A stretch of 64,000 bases of DNA from Nocardioides sp. (GTDB lineage: Bacteria; Actinomycetota; Actinomycetes; Propionibacteriales; Nocardioidaceae). The stretch spans positions 1 through 64,000 of the forward strand of contig NZ_JACIXG010000015.1 in assembly GCF_014360585.1 (NCBI RefSeq). The letters run 5' to 3'. The position numbers were made by a program, and so were the translations under genes. The stretch's first letter is position 1; the number at the start of each line of letters is the position of its first letter. This document shows positions 25,404 to 34,176 of the stretch, one piece after another. The notes below the pieces were generated by a model. That model saw nothing but the letters and a program-made list of their open reading frames with translations, made no database searches and was not told the origin of the DNA.

Positions 25404-27427
25404 GAGGCGCCCTCCGTCAGGTCGTAGACCGTGGCGTCGCCGATCGTGGTCTGGGTGAAGTTCTCCTCCACCCAGGCACGGATCTCGGAGGCGCTGGAGG
25501 TCTCGTCGCTGCTGCCTCCTCTGCCGCCCATGCCGCCACCGGAGATGAAGTAGTGGATCTCGCCGTCGGCGACGTACTGCTGGAACTGCTCCAGGGTGAT
25601 GCTGTTCGAGGTGCCGTTGAAGCCGCCGATCGCCATGACGGGCTCCTCGGTCTCGAGCTGGAGGCCTGCCGCGGTCTGCGAGCCGATCGCCGCGGCCACC
25701 CAGGTGTACTTGGCGGCGTTGGTGCTGACTGCCGCGGCGAGCTCGGCGTCGACCTGGCCGCCACCCATCGGGCCGCCGGCACCGCCCGCGGGCATACCGC
25801 CGTTGCCCCGCCTAGGCATCTGCCGGGTCTGGCCGTCTGTCTGGCCGTCTGTCTGCGGGCCGGGCACCTGGGTGCCGAGCATCTGGCCGGCCGGCGGAGT
25901 GCCGTTCCGACCCCCTGGCCCGCCCATCTGAGCGACACGCCCGCCGCCTGGCCCGCCCATGCCACCGCTCTGATAAGGACCGGCGGTCACGATCGAGCCG
26001 GTGTGTGCAGTGCCAATGGTCTGGATGGCGTACGCAGCAGGCCCGACGCCGACGGCCACGGCCGCCGCGGCGAGGACCGTGACCGCGGCCCGGCGGGTGA
26101 GCCTGTCGGCGAAGACGAACCCGGCGGCGACCCCGAGAGCGATGATGAGGACGGGCCAGCGCAGCGCGTCGTACGGCTGCTCACCCGACTGCCCGAGAAG
26201 CACCCATCCCCAGACGCCGCTGCCCGCCATCGCGACCGCCAGGGTGATCCGGGAGACGAGGTTGTCGCGGTCACGCCACAGGATCACCGTGCCGACGACC
26301 GCGGTGATCGCGATCCACGGAGCCAGCGCGACCACGTAGTAGTCGTGGTAGATGCCCGCCATGAAGGAGAAGACCAGCCCCGTGACGAGCATGGTGGCGC
26401 CGCTGAGCATCAGGGCAGCACGGGTCAGGTCGGTTCGCGGCGCCTTGCGCAGCGCGACGAGGCCGGCGACGAGGGCGAGCAGGGCCGCCGGGAGCAGCCA
26501 GGAGACCATGCCGCCGGAGACGCCCTGGAAGAGGCGCAGGATCCCGGCAGCGCTGGAGAAGCCGGCGTTGCCGAGGCCGCCGAAGTCGCCGCCGTTGAGC
26601 CGGCCGACGCCGTTGTAGCCGAGGGTCAGCTCGAGGAGCGAGTTACCGGTCGAGCCGTCGATGTAGGGGCGCGCGGACTCGGGGAGGAACTCGACGATCG
26701 CGACGTACCAGCCCGCGCTCGCGACCATGGCCGCGACACAGGCGACGCCGTGAGTCAGCCTCCTTCCGAAGGAACCCTTGCCGGTGACCAGGTAGACGAC
26801 CGCGATCGCCGGAACGATCAGGAACGCCTGCAGCATCTTGGTCAGGAAGCCGAAGCCGAGCAGCACACCGGCCAGCACCATCCATCGGCCCCTGCCCGTC
26901 TCGATCGCCTTCAGCGTCGAGAACCCGGCACCCACCAGGAGCAGGAGCAGCAGCGCGTCCGGGTTGTTGAACCGGAACATCAGTGCCGCCGCCGGGGTCA
27001 GCGCCGTGAGCGCCCCTGCCACGATCGCCGCCTGCCACGGTGCGACCTTCTTCACCATCGCGAAGACGAGCCACACGGTGCCCACACCCATCAGCGCCTG
27101 CGGAGCCAGGATGCTCCACGAGGAGAGCCCGAAGATGCGTACGGACAGGCCCATCACCCACAGCGAGGCGGGTGGCTTGTCGACAGTGATCGAGCCGCTC
27201 GCGTCAAGCGCCCCGAATACCCATGCCTCCCAGCTCTCGCCGCCGGCCTGGGCGGCTGCGGAGTAGTACTGATTGGCGAAGCCCGACTCCGACAGCGTCC
27301 ACAGATACGCCAGACCAGTCAGGGCGAGCAGAATGATGAGGGATGCCCGTTCAGGGGTCGGGCGCCAGGATCGTTGCGGCACCGGCGTCGGCCGGCTGGT
27401 CGCCTGGGGGTCGAGGAGTGTCGTCAT
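25400..27427 (-). CDS. GT39/ArnT-like membrane glycosyltransferase with Gly/Met-rich insert
   Basis: A 675-aa polytopic enzyme of the PMT/ArnT (GT-C) type that transfers a sugar from a polyprenyl-phosphate donor on the outer face of the membrane. The acidic first loop SITVDKPPASLWVMGLSVRI and about eleven TM segments fit the family. After the last TM comes a low-complexity stretch rich in Gly, Met and Pro (QSGGMGGPGGGRVAQMGGPG, then TDGQTDGQT). A folded extracellular tail of about 120 residues, including VMAIGGFNGTSNSITLEQF, follows. ATG 27427 (MTTLLDPQATS) is preferred over the open upstream frame. It is coupled to the GT2-GtrA gene, which likely supplies its donor. The acceptor, protein or glycan, is unknown. 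Confidence 0.87.
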   Translation of the reverse strand: MTTLLDPQATSRPTPVPQRSWRPTPERASLIILLALTGLAYLWTLSESGFANQYYSAAAQAGGESWEAWVFGALDASGSITVDKPPASLWVMGLSVRIFGLSSWSILAPQALMGVGTVWLVFAMVKKVAPWQAAIVAGALTALTPAAALMFRFNNPDALLLLLLVGAGFSTLKAIETGRGRWMVLAGVLLGFGFLTKMLQAFLIVPAIAVVYLVTGKGSFGRRLTHGVACVAAMVASAGWYVAIVEFLPESARPYIDGSTGNSLLELTLGYNGVGRLNGGDFGGLGNAGFSSAAGILRLFQGVSGGMVSWLLPAALLALVAGLVALRKAPRTDLTRAALMLSGATMLVTGLVFSFMAGIYHDYYVVALAPWIAITAVVGTVILWRDRDNLVSRITLAVAMAGSGVWGWVLLGQSGEQPYDALRWPVLIIALGVAAGFVFADRLTRRAAVTVLAAAAVAVGVGPAAYAIQTIGTAHTGSIVTAGPYQSGGMGGPGGGRVAQMGGPGGRNGTPPAGQMLGTQVPGPQTDGQTDGQTRQMPRRGNGGMPAGGAGGPMGGGQVDAELAAAVSTNAAKYTWVAAAIGSQTAAGLQLETEEPVMAIGGFNGTSNSITLEQFQQYVADGEIHYFISGGGMGGRGGSSDETSSASEIRAWVEENFTQTTIGDATVYDLTEGAS

Positions 27428-27528
27428 GGCGACCACGCTCGTGCGGTTGGCTGTGCTTGTCGTACATCGAGGCTGTGGTGTGACTATGGGTTGATCTGGA
27501 GTTGAGATTGGCGAGACCACCCCGCCCC

Positions 27529-27654
27529 GGTGGTCGAGCTTGTCGGCCCCGCCCCGCTGGTCGAGCCGCCGGAGCCGCTAGGCGGAGGCGTGTCGAGACC
27601 AACACGGCTCCCTGTCGGAACGGCTAGCTCCCGGTGGTCGAGTTTGTCGAGACC
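27529..27654. repeat. REP-like cluster with half copy of the nested-palindrome element
   Basis: Three pieces lie in a row: a partial GGTCGAGCTTGTCGG (27529-27546), the half element 27559-27605 from GGTCGAGCCG to GTGTCGAGACCAACAC (identical in reverse complement to 50-96), and GGTCGAGTTTGTCGAGACC (within 27633-27654). The second inner arm of the nested element is missing here. Confidence 0.75.
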
Positions 27655-27715
27655 TCCCTGCCGGAGACCTTTCGCTCGAAGGTCGGTGTGGGCCGCCGAC
27701 CCTTCTTCGAGAGTG

Positions 27716-27804
27716 TTCTCGACATGCCCCGGAGTCAAGGACGGCCTACGGCCGCCGGCTACGCCGGCCGCTACGCGGTCCTGGACACCGGACCATGTCG
27801 AGAA
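27716..27804. repeat. 89-bp cloverleaf-shaped inverted repeat
   Basis: Terminal arms TTCTCGACATG (27716-27726) and CATGTCGAGAA (27794-27804) are perfect 11-bp complements. Further in, CCGG/CCGG, GTC/GAC and AGGAC/GTCCT continue the stem, with only four mismatched positions among 27. Inside it, with no unpaired base, are three consecutive hairpins, each with a TAC loop: GGCC-TAC-GGCC (27743-27753), GCCGGC-TAC-GCCGGC (27754-27768) and CGC-TAC-GCG (27769-27777). It could be a structured RNA, a DNA cruciform or a small non-autonomous mobile element. Confidence 0.7.
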
Positions 27805-28042
27805 AAGATTTGGCTGGCTATCGGGGCGGCGGCCCGGGTGTGGCGCAGCGCATTCATGCCTCGGAACGGTGACGCGCGTGGGGTGGAAGGGGTGGCCCTT
27901 CGGGCCACTTACCATCCACAGGTTCGCCACCGTTCGCTCACCGCGAAAAGTAGGTTTGACCTGCGCAGATAGGTGTCCAAGGAGGTGTGGAGGAGGTAGA
28001 ATCGGAGGCACTACGACGCGCCTTTGAAGGGAGGTGACAGCC

Positions 28043-29305
28043 ATGAGCATCGACCACTGGGGCACCAGCCCTGGAGACCTCGTCTCGTCGGCTCTTGCTG
28101 CCATCGAAACCTCCCTTGAAGAGCTCCTTGCGATGGACCCGATCTACTGGCGCACCAGCCAGAAGAAGGACTACCTCGCGAAGGTGGAGAAGCTCCAAGC
28201 CCAGCAGGCCGCGTTGACGCTGCGAGTGCTCGCTGCCTCAGGGGACATCGCGGAAGAGACCGGCGACAAGGACGCCTCGGCGTGGATGCGCGCCGAACTG
28301 CTCGTCGACAAAGGTGTCGCGCGGTCGCAGATCAAGCTCGCTGCGGGAGTGGCGAAGTACGAGTTGGTCGCTGCCGGCCTCGCTGAGGGCGTCGTCTCTC
28401 AAGAGAAAGCCCGGATCATCACCCGCGCCTTGGACAGGGTCGAGGCTGACCCGTTGGCCACCGCCGAGCATCTGGTCTTGGCTGAGAAGCTGCTGGTCGA
28501 GTACGCCACCCAGTTCACGCCCAAGGAACTTCGGATCATCGGCAAGCGGATCCTGGTCGAGGTCGACCCCGCCCGGTTTGAGGAAGCAGAAGCCAAAGCC
28601 CTCCTCGCTGAAGAGGAACGTGCCCAGCAGAAGACGGCGCTACGGGTGTGGGACAACGGCGATGGAACCGTCGGGTTCGAAGGGGTTCTCCCGACATCGA
28701 TCGGGATGCGGTTCAAGAAGCAGGTCGAGGCCTGGGCCCAGCCGCGTAAGCAGCAGCTCGTGGAGAAGGGTGCTCCGTTGCCGCCGTGGGAGCGGTTGAT
28801 GGGGCAGGGGTTCGCGCGGTTGATCGAGACCATCGATCCGAATGCGCTGCCCCGCCATGGTGGTGACGCGACCGTGGTCAACGTGGTGATCTCGCTCGAG
28901 GAGCTCCGCAAGGAGCTCGGTACCGCCACGTTGGGGTTCGATGAGACCAACGGGACCACGATCACCGCCGCTGAGGCCCGACGGATGGCGTGCAACGCCA
29001 CGATCATCCCGTGGGTGTTGGGTGGTGACAGTGAGGTGCTGGACATGGGCCGGGCCAGCAGGGTCTTCGTGCCGATCCAGCGCAAAGCGCTTCGGTTGCA
29101 GCAGAAGTGCTGCCAGGCCGAGGGGTGTGACATGCCACCGGAGTGGTGCGATGCCCACCATTTCAAAGCCTGGGCCGCGGGCGGAAAGACGGACCTGAAG
29201 GACGGGGTCTTGCTATGTCCGCACCATCACCGTCTGGCGCACAACCCTGCCTACGTTCATGAGCGGTTGCCCGACGGCACCGTCCGGTTCACCCGCCGCC
29301 CCTAA
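28043..29305 (+). CDS. DUF222 / HNH endonuclease domain protein (13E12 repeat family)
   Basis: A 420-aa protein. The N-terminal 300 residues are alpha-helical DUF222 sequence (DLVSSALAAIETSLEELLAM, SAWMRAELLVDKGVARSQIK, ALDRVEADPLATAEHLVLAEK). The C-terminus is an HNH nuclease fold: CCQAEGCDMPPEWCDAHH and DLKDGVLLCPHHHRLAHN, giving the zinc-holding Cys pairs and the His residues of the active site. Proteins of this kind occur in multiple copies in Actinobacteria as the 13E12 repeat family; their role is not settled, with mobile or defence functions proposed. ATG 28043 has GGAGG 8 nt upstream. The surroundings are unusually rich in repeats, which fits an accessory locus. Confidence 0.9.
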   Translation: MSIDHWGTSPGDLVSSALAAIETSLEELLAMDPIYWRTSQKKDYLAKVEKLQAQQAALTLRVLAASGDIAEETGDKDASAWMRAELLVDKGVARSQIKLAAGVAKYELVAAGLAEGVVSQEKARIITRALDRVEADPLATAEHLVLAEKLLVEYATQFTPKELRIIGKRILVEVDPARFEEAEAKALLAEEERAQQKTALRVWDNGDGTVGFEGVLPTSIGMRFKKQVEAWAQPRKQQLVEKGAPLPPWERLMGQGFARLIETIDPNALPRHGGDATVVNVVISLEELRKELGTATLGFDETNGTTITAAEARRMACNATIIPWVLGGDSEVLDMGRASRVFVPIQRKALRLQQKCCQAEGCDMPPEWCDAHHFKAWAAGGKTDLKDGVLLCPHHHRLAHNPAYVHERLPDGTVRFTRRP

Positions 29306-29373
29306 ACCGGCAAGTCGCGACTACCCGCCACGGCCTCGCGCCAAGTCATCCGCCTATGCGCGGAGACGGTCGT

Positions 29374-29392
29374 CTGCCCTGGGCCAGGGCAG
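29374..29392 (+). terminator. Short hairpin after the HNH gene
   Basis: CTGCCCTG and CAGGGCAG pair around a GGC loop, 69 nt after the HNH stop codon. There is no T-run, so terminator function is only likely. Confidence 0.45.
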
Positions 29393-29572
29393 GCTCCGCT
29401 TGCGCCATGCGTCATCGATGTGGACCTGGGTGCATCGCGTCAACGCTCGGATTTCGTCGAGCCCATTCTCAGAAGCGTTAAAGCACTCACGCTCTCCTCC
29501 ATCGCCCACCGCGGCCATGACTCCTCGGACCCTGACCGCCCGTCGGGCCTGATGCTCCCGAGCCGGCGGCAC

Positions 29573-29676
29573 TTCCCCACTCGTGCAGATCTCTCCCCAT
29601 CCCAACGCAACTTCCCCACGCTCCGGAAGATGGGGAAGCTCCGTGAGAGTGGGGAACGGTGTGGACGAGTGGGGAA
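29573..29676. repeat. 104-bp imperfect palindrome with six TTCCCCA/TGGGGAA motifs
   Basis: TCCCCA cores start at 29574, 29594 and 29613; the reverse form TGGGGA starts at 29631, 29650 and 29670. The steps are 20, 19, 18, 19 and 20 bp, symmetric about the centre. The outer 12 bases on each side, TTCCCCACTCGT and ACGAGTGGGGAA, are perfect complements; the inner arms match only partly. The spacing of nearly two helical turns would place all sites on one DNA face. No function is known. Confidence 0.65.
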
Positions 29677-29695
29677 CGAGTCGTCCGCCAGATCA

Positions 29696-29730
29696 GGCGA
29701 CACCTTGTGATCGATTCACAAGGTGTCGCC
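29696..29730. terminator. 15-bp perfect inverted repeat, probable bidirectional terminator
   Basis: GGCGACACCTTGTGA and TCACAAGGTGTCGCC are perfect complements around TCGAT. It lies between convergent genes, about 120 nt past the LCP stop. There is no U-tract on either side, so an operator or repeat is possible. Confidence 0.6.
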
Positions 29731-29852
29731 CACTGGCGTAGGCACCGACGACCTATGCCCCTTGCCCCAGCAGCACACCGGCCACCACTCCCAAGCCCGT
29801 GCCGGATTGAATCCGCTGCGCCAATCCCCGCCGCCGATCAGCCCCGAAACCC

Positions 29853-30869
29853 TCAGCTGACCGTCCCGCCGGTCACGACCTCGGGGTTCGCAGCCAGCCA
29901 CACACCCATCTCGTCCTCGCGCATCGCAGCCCAAAGACGCCGGCCCTTGCGAGCATCGAGGTGAACGACGCTCTGCGCGCCCTCTTTGCCCAGCCCCGCC
30001 ACAGGGGCGGTGAAGAACGTCAGATCCGAAGAGGACATTCGGGCCAGGTCGAGGGCCAGGCTACGGAGATCACCGCCCGAGAAGCCGGAGTCAACGGTGA
30101 GGTGGCGGGTGATGATGTCGAGGAGGTCGTAGGCCTTCTTGGGGTTCTTCGGGTCGACGCTCTGCCGCAGGCCGCGGAGGATGGAGCGGAGGACGTACTG
30201 CTGGCGCTTGACCCGGTCCAGGTCTCCGCCGGGGAGGCCGTAGCGCTGGCGGACGTAGAGCAGAGCCTCCTCGCCGCTGAGCAGGTGGGTGCCCTTGGTC
30301 CAGGTGTGGTCGCGCGCCGAGTCGTGGACGGTCTCGGGGACGTAGACCTCGACGCCGCCCAGCAGGTCGCCGATCTCCTCGAAGCCGGCCCAGTCGACCC
30401 AGGCGACATGGTCGATGCGTACGCCGGTGAGCTTCTCGACCGTCTGCACGCTGAGTCGCGGCCCGCCCTGGGAGAAGGCGGCGTTGACCTTGGCCTTGCC
30501 GTGGCCGGGGATCCGCACCCAGGAGTCCCGGGGGATCGAGACGACCGAGGCCGAGCGGCGGTCCGCGCTGAGATGGAGGAGCATCATCGTGTCCGCCCGC
30601 TGCTCACCGGGCGTCCACGACCCTGTCGCCCCGCTGCCGGTGGTCGACTTGCCGCCGGTGCGCCCGTCGGTGCCGAGCAGCAGGATGTTCATCGCCCCCG
30701 CGGCCGCGTCGCTCGCCGGCTCCGGACGCTCCTCGAGGCCGGAGAAGACATCGACGGTCTGCACCTGACGATCGAGGCGGTGGGCGAGATACCAACCGGA
30801 GCCGGCCACGGCGACGACGAGCACGACGAACGCGATCCCGACGCCGAGCCAGATGCGCGACTTCTTCAT
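29853..30869 (-). CDS. LytR-CpsA-Psr (LCP) family cell-wall glycopolymer ligase
   Basis: A 338-aa membrane-anchored protein. One N-terminal TM (WLGVGIAFVVLVVAVAGSGWY, residues about 6-26) leaves the catalytic domain outside. LCP motifs are MNILLLGTDGR, RADTMMLLHLSADRRSASVVSIPRDSWVRIPG, KVNAAFSQGGP and the C-terminal LSGEEALLYVRQRYGL. The Arg/Asp residues in these motifs bind the lipid pyrophosphate and magnesium. The enzyme should transfer a polyprenyl-linked glycan to peptidoglycan. ATG 30869 (MKKSRIWLG) is chosen because the signal anchor begins there. It is one of three LCP genes in the window and lies next to pepN on the same strand, 50 nt downstream. Confidence 0.92.
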   Translation of the reverse strand: MKKSRIWLGVGIAFVVLVVAVAGSGWYLAHRLDRQVQTVDVFSGLEERPEPASDAAAGAMNILLLGTDGRTGGKSTTGSGATGSWTPGEQRADTMMLLHLSADRRSASVVSIPRDSWVRIPGHGKAKVNAAFSQGGPRLSVQTVEKLTGVRIDHVAWVDWAGFEEIGDLLGGVEVYVPETVHDSARDHTWTKGTHLLSGEEALLYVRQRYGLPGGDLDRVKRQQYVLRSILRGLRQSVDPKNPKKAYDLLDIITRHLTVDSGFSGGDLRSLALDLARMSSSDLTFFTAPVAGLGKEGAQSVVHLDARKGRRLWAAMREDEMGVWLAANPEVVTGGTVS

Positions 30870-30919
30870 GGCCGTCCTCAGAGGGTGGGGGATCGAGGGC
30901 GACAAGAGGCTAGTGGGCG

Positions 30920-33340
30920 CTACTCGCGGTCGTCGAGGTGGTCCTCCCAGGACCGCCGCAGGATCGTCGGTACGTCGCCGGCCAGGGCGGCGCGCAGCGC
31001 GTCGAGCTGAGCAGCATCGAGAGCGATGCGCGGAAACGCGTGCCCGACCTCGATGGCGAAGGCCTGACCGCGCGAGACGAGGGCCGGGGCCTCGGCGAGA
31101 TAGTCGGCGACGTAGGGACGAAGCAGGTGGGTCTGCTCGGGGATCCACATGCCCGACGCCAGCGCGCCGAAACGACGGTTGTCGACGCCGGGAGCGAGCA
31201 TCGCCTCCCAGGCGGCATCCTTCGCGATCGTCGATGGGCGCGCGGCGAGGGCGCGGGCCGCTCCGAGGTCTCCCTCGGCGGTGCCGTCGCGGTCGCGCTC
31301 GGTGGCGATGAGACGCGCGTCGGCCTCACCGAGGGAGGCGAGGCGTACAACCGCCTCCCAGCGAGTCGTCGGCAGCAGCGGGACGCCGGCCGCGATCCGA
31401 TCGGTGTCCAGCCAGCCGCGCAGCATCTCGGCGTCGGCGCTGGTCGCGGCCAGGGTCGCGGCCCAGGCCAGGGCGCGCTGCTCGTCTTCCCCGGAGGCCG
31501 CCAGGCCCGCGGCGGCCGCGGCGGCGACCCGGGCCACCGCCCCGGCGGCCTGCGAGGCCGGCACCCGTTGCGGGATCACCACGGACCGAGCCGCTGAGAG
31601 CACGCCCTCGATGATGTCGGCGCGGGTCTCTGCGGGCAGGTGTGCCTCGACCAGGTCGAGGTAGTCGTCGGCCGAGAGGTCGCGCGAGCGCACCTGGAGG
31701 GCGGTGGAGGACCAGAGCACAGCACGTACGAGCGGGTCCTCGATCCGGGACAGCCCGCCGGAGAGCGTCTCCCACGATGCGGGGTCGAACCGCAACGCGG
31801 CGAAGGTCTCGCCGCCGGCGTTGGGCACGACCGCGAGACCGGCGAACTCCGGCAGCGACAGCGGCTCGGCCCCCAGCTCGACCCGCCTGCGCCCGACGAG
31901 CCGGAGCGCGGAGTCGTAGGCGGCCACGGTGAAGGCGTTCGGCCGGCTCCCGTCGCGCTCCAGCACGGGCACGTCACCCTCGCGTCGCGCCACCACCGTG
32001 TCGAAGCCGGGTCGCCGGAGCCAGGCCTCGACCCAGCCGCGTACGTCCTTCGTCGAGCTCGCCTCGAGCGACTCGACGAAGTCGGCCAAGGTCGCGTTCG
32101 CGAAGCGGAAGCGGGTCAGGTGGCGGTTGACCCCGGCCATGAACTCCTCGTCGCCGAGCCAGAACGCGAGCTGCACCAGGCAGGCCCCGCCCTTGGCGTA
32201 GGAGATGCCGTCGAAGATGGTGGCGGCAGTGTCCACGTCGGGTACGTCATCGGCGAGCGGAGCGACCGGATGGGTCGAACGCCGTGCGTCGGCGCGGTAG
32301 CCCCATGGCTTGCTGCCGATCTCCACCTCGACCCGAAGGTCGGAGAAGCCCGCCCCCGCCTCCGCGACCCGGTAGCCCATGTAGTCGGCGAACGACTCCT
32401 GCAGCCAGGTGTCCTCCCACCAGGTCATGGTCATCGAGTCGCCGAACCACATGTGCGACATCTCGTGGGCGATGATCACCGCGCGGATCGCGCGCTGGGT
32501 ATCGGTGATCGCGCCGCGCGGCAGCAGCTCGTCGCGGTAGGTCACGCAGCCCGGCATCTCCTGGGCACCCCAGTTGAGCCCGGGCACGAAGACCTGGTCG
32601 TAGGAGTCGAAGGGGAAGGGCTCGTCGATGAGGTCGGCGTAGTGGGCGAAGCACGCCTCAGACGTACGCCGCAGCTCGGCCGCGTCCCGGTCCAGCTCGG
32701 TCGCCAGCGACCGCCGGGCGTGCCAGCCGAAGCCGAGGCTCGTCCCGGAGTCGAGCTCGGCGGTCCACCGCACCGAGTGCCACGGCCCGGCCGCGACCAC
32801 CAGCAGCGCCGGCGGGATCGGGGGAGTGGTCGCGAAGACCCAGCGGCCGGCGTCGTGCGAGACGACGGCTCCGTTGGCGAGAACGGTGTCGGCCGGGTCG
32901 GCGCTCACCGAGACCGCGAACGTCGCCTTCAGATCGTTCTGGTCGAAGCAGGCGAAGACCTTGGCAGCGTTGTCCATGCCCAGGTAGGCGGACACGTAGC
33001 GCGACCCGTCTGCGGGGTCGGTGAACGTGTGCATCCCGTCGCCGTCGGTCGTGTAGGGCAGCGTCGCGGCCACCTCGACGTCGTTGACCGCCTCGGTCAA
33101 CAGCCCGGTCAGGCGCAGCCGCCCACCGTCGTACGCAGCCTCGACCGCCGCCCCGTTGACGAGCAACGACACCGTGAGCGCGCCCTTCAGCTCCAGGAAC
33201 GTCTCGGCTACCGCGGAGCTGAACCGGACCCGGGTGAGACTTCGGAATGTCTCTGCGCCGGTGAGGTCGAGATCGAGGGAGTAGGAGACCGAGCTGAGCA
33301 CGCCGGCCCGGGCGCGGGCCTCGTCGAGAGTGAGGGACAC
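30920..33340 (-). CDS. pepN: Aminopeptidase N (M1 family)
   Basis: An 806-aa zinc aminopeptidase that removes N-terminal residues from peptides in the cytoplasm. The M1 exopeptidase motif is present as GAQEMPGCVTY (G-x-x-E-M, with Q where GAMEN has M). The zinc site is HEMSHMWFGDSMTMTWWEDTWLQESFADYMG, that is HExxH-X18-E. The C-terminal ERAP1-like helical region follows, with repeats such as LVRAVLWSSTALQVRSRDLSADDYLDL. GTG 33340 (VSLTLDEARARAGVL) is chosen since family members start with this helix; the open frame begins 40 codons earlier and overlaps the promoter region of rplY. It is divergent from rplY. Confidence 0.95.
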   Translation of the reverse strand: MSLTLDEARARAGVLSSVSYSLDLDLTGAETFRSLTRVRFSSAVAETFLELKGALTVSLLVNGAAVEAAYDGGRLRLTGLLTEAVNDVEVAATLPYTTDGDGMHTFTDPADGSRYVSAYLGMDNAAKVFACFDQNDLKATFAVSVSADPADTVLANGAVVSHDAGRWVFATTPPIPPALLVVAAGPWHSVRWTAELDSGTSLGFGWHARRSLATELDRDAAELRRTSEACFAHYADLIDEPFPFDSYDQVFVPGLNWGAQEMPGCVTYRDELLPRGAITDTQRAIRAVIIAHEMSHMWFGDSMTMTWWEDTWLQESFADYMGYRVAEAGAGFSDLRVEVEIGSKPWGYRADARRSTHPVAPLADDVPDVDTAATIFDGISYAKGGACLVQLAFWLGDEEFMAGVNRHLTRFRFANATLADFVESLEASSTKDVRGWVEAWLRRPGFDTVVARREGDVPVLERDGSRPNAFTVAAYDSALRLVGRRRVELGAEPLSLPEFAGLAVVPNAGGETFAALRFDPASWETLSGGLSRIEDPLVRAVLWSSTALQVRSRDLSADDYLDLVEAHLPAETRADIIEGVLSAARSVVIPQRVPASQAAGAVARVAAAAAAGLAASGEDEQRALAWAATLAATSADAEMLRGWLDTDRIAAGVPLLPTTRWEAVVRLASLGEADARLIATERDRDGTAEGDLGAARALAARPSTIAKDAAWEAMLAPGVDNRRFGALASGMWIPEQTHLLRPYVADYLAEAPALVSRGQAFAIEVGHAFPRIALDAAQLDALRAALAGDVPTILRRSWEDHLDDRE

Positions 33341-33561
33341 GACCGCCAACGTACGTCCTCGCAGGTCAGCACGCGCGAGCATTTCGCTGTGAGCGTGATC
33401 CGGGGATAGGCTGTGGCAGTTGCCTCGGCGAGGGAGCGCCTCGCGCTCCGTGATCGACAAGGCGGACGTCTCCTCATGAGACGCCGTGCCTTCGTCGCAC
33501 GGCCTTCGTTGGACCTGCCGGGCGCCATGACGCCAGCACCACTCATCGAGGAGTTCACCGC

Positions 33562-34176
33562 ATGTCCAGCGAGAAGATCGTCGCCGAGAAGCGCACCGAG
33601 TTCGGCAAGGGTGCCGCTCGCCGCATCCGCCGTGAGAACAAGATTCCGGCGGTCGTCTACGGCCACGGCGCCGACCCGATCCACCTGAGCCTGCCGGGCC
33701 ACGCCACCATGATGGCGCTCAAGAACCACGGTGCGAACGCGCTGCTGGAGCTCGACATCGAGGGCAAGATCCAGCTCGCCATGACCAAGCAGGTCCAGGT
33801 CGACGACGTCCGCCGCGTCATCGAGCACGTCGACTTCGTCGCCGTCCGGGCCGGCGAGAAGGTCACCGTCGACATCACCGTCCACGTCGTGGGCGACGCG
33901 ATCTCCGGCACCATGGTCGTCACCGACGCCAACACCCTGACGGTCGAGACCGAGGCCACCCACGTTCCGGAGAGCATCGAGATCAGCGTCGAGGGCCTCG
34001 AGGCCGGCACGCAGATCCTCGCCGGTGCCGTCGAGCTGCCGAAGGGCACCACCCTGGTCACCGACCCGGAGGCCCTGGTCGTCAACATCACCGAGGCCAA
34101 GGTCAACGAGGAGCCCGCCGACGGCGAGGCCGCTGAGGGCGAGGCCGCTGAGGCCGAGGCCGCCGACTCCGAGTGA
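33562..34176 (+). CDS. rplY: 50S ribosomal protein L25/general stress protein Ctc
   Basis: A 204-aa L25 of the long, Ctc type, which binds 5S rRNA. The N-terminal L25 domain ([29 protein letters not shown]) is followed by the beta-rich TL5/CTC domain ([39 protein letters not shown]). The C-terminus is an acidic Ala/Glu repeat ([18 protein letters not shown]), typical for Actinobacteria. The 221-bp leader contains the promoter region, and the ATG follows GAGGAG. Its TGA overlaps the GTG of pth, a classic rplY-pth coupling. Confidence 0.96.
   Translation: MSSEKIVAEKRTEFGKGAARRIRRENKIPAVVYGHGADPIHLSLPGHATMMALKNHGANALLELDIEGKIQLAMTKQVQVDDVRRVIEHVDFVAVRAGEKVTVDITVHVVGDAISGTMVVTDANTLTVETEATHVPESIEISVEGLEAGTQILAGAVELPKGTTLVTDPEALVVNITEAKVNEEPADGEAAEGEAAEAEAADSE

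Larger units (their letters stand above)
27428..28042. other. Structure-rich intergenic region upstream of the HNH gene
   Basis: This 615-bp gap has no convincing gene. It holds, in order, an AT-rich divergent promoter area for the GT39 gene (about 27428-27510), REP-like copies and half of the nested-palindrome element (27529-27654), the 89-bp cloverleaf-shaped inverted repeat (27716-27804), about 220 bp without obvious signal, and the GGAGG ribosome site of the HNH gene (28030-28034). Confidence 0.6.
29306..29852. other. Convergent intergenic region with three inverted-repeat structures
   Basis: This 547-bp stretch between the HNH gene and a convergent LCP gene has no coding signal. It contains the hairpin 29374-29392, the mirror-symmetric TTCCCCA array 29573-29676, the 15-bp-arm palindrome 29696-29730, and about 120 bp of unremarkable 3' flank of the LCP gene. 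Confidence 0.6.

Noticed and set aside
29573-29676. TTCCCCA array as a replication origin (DnaA boxes)
   Set aside because: The motif only partly resembles TTNTCCACA, there is no AT-rich unwinding region, and dnaA/dnaN are not nearby.
27428-29852. HNH region as an integrated phage or IS element
   Set aside because: No integrase, transposase, tRNA target or direct-repeat boundary was found. The 13E12-type gene alone does not show a prophage.
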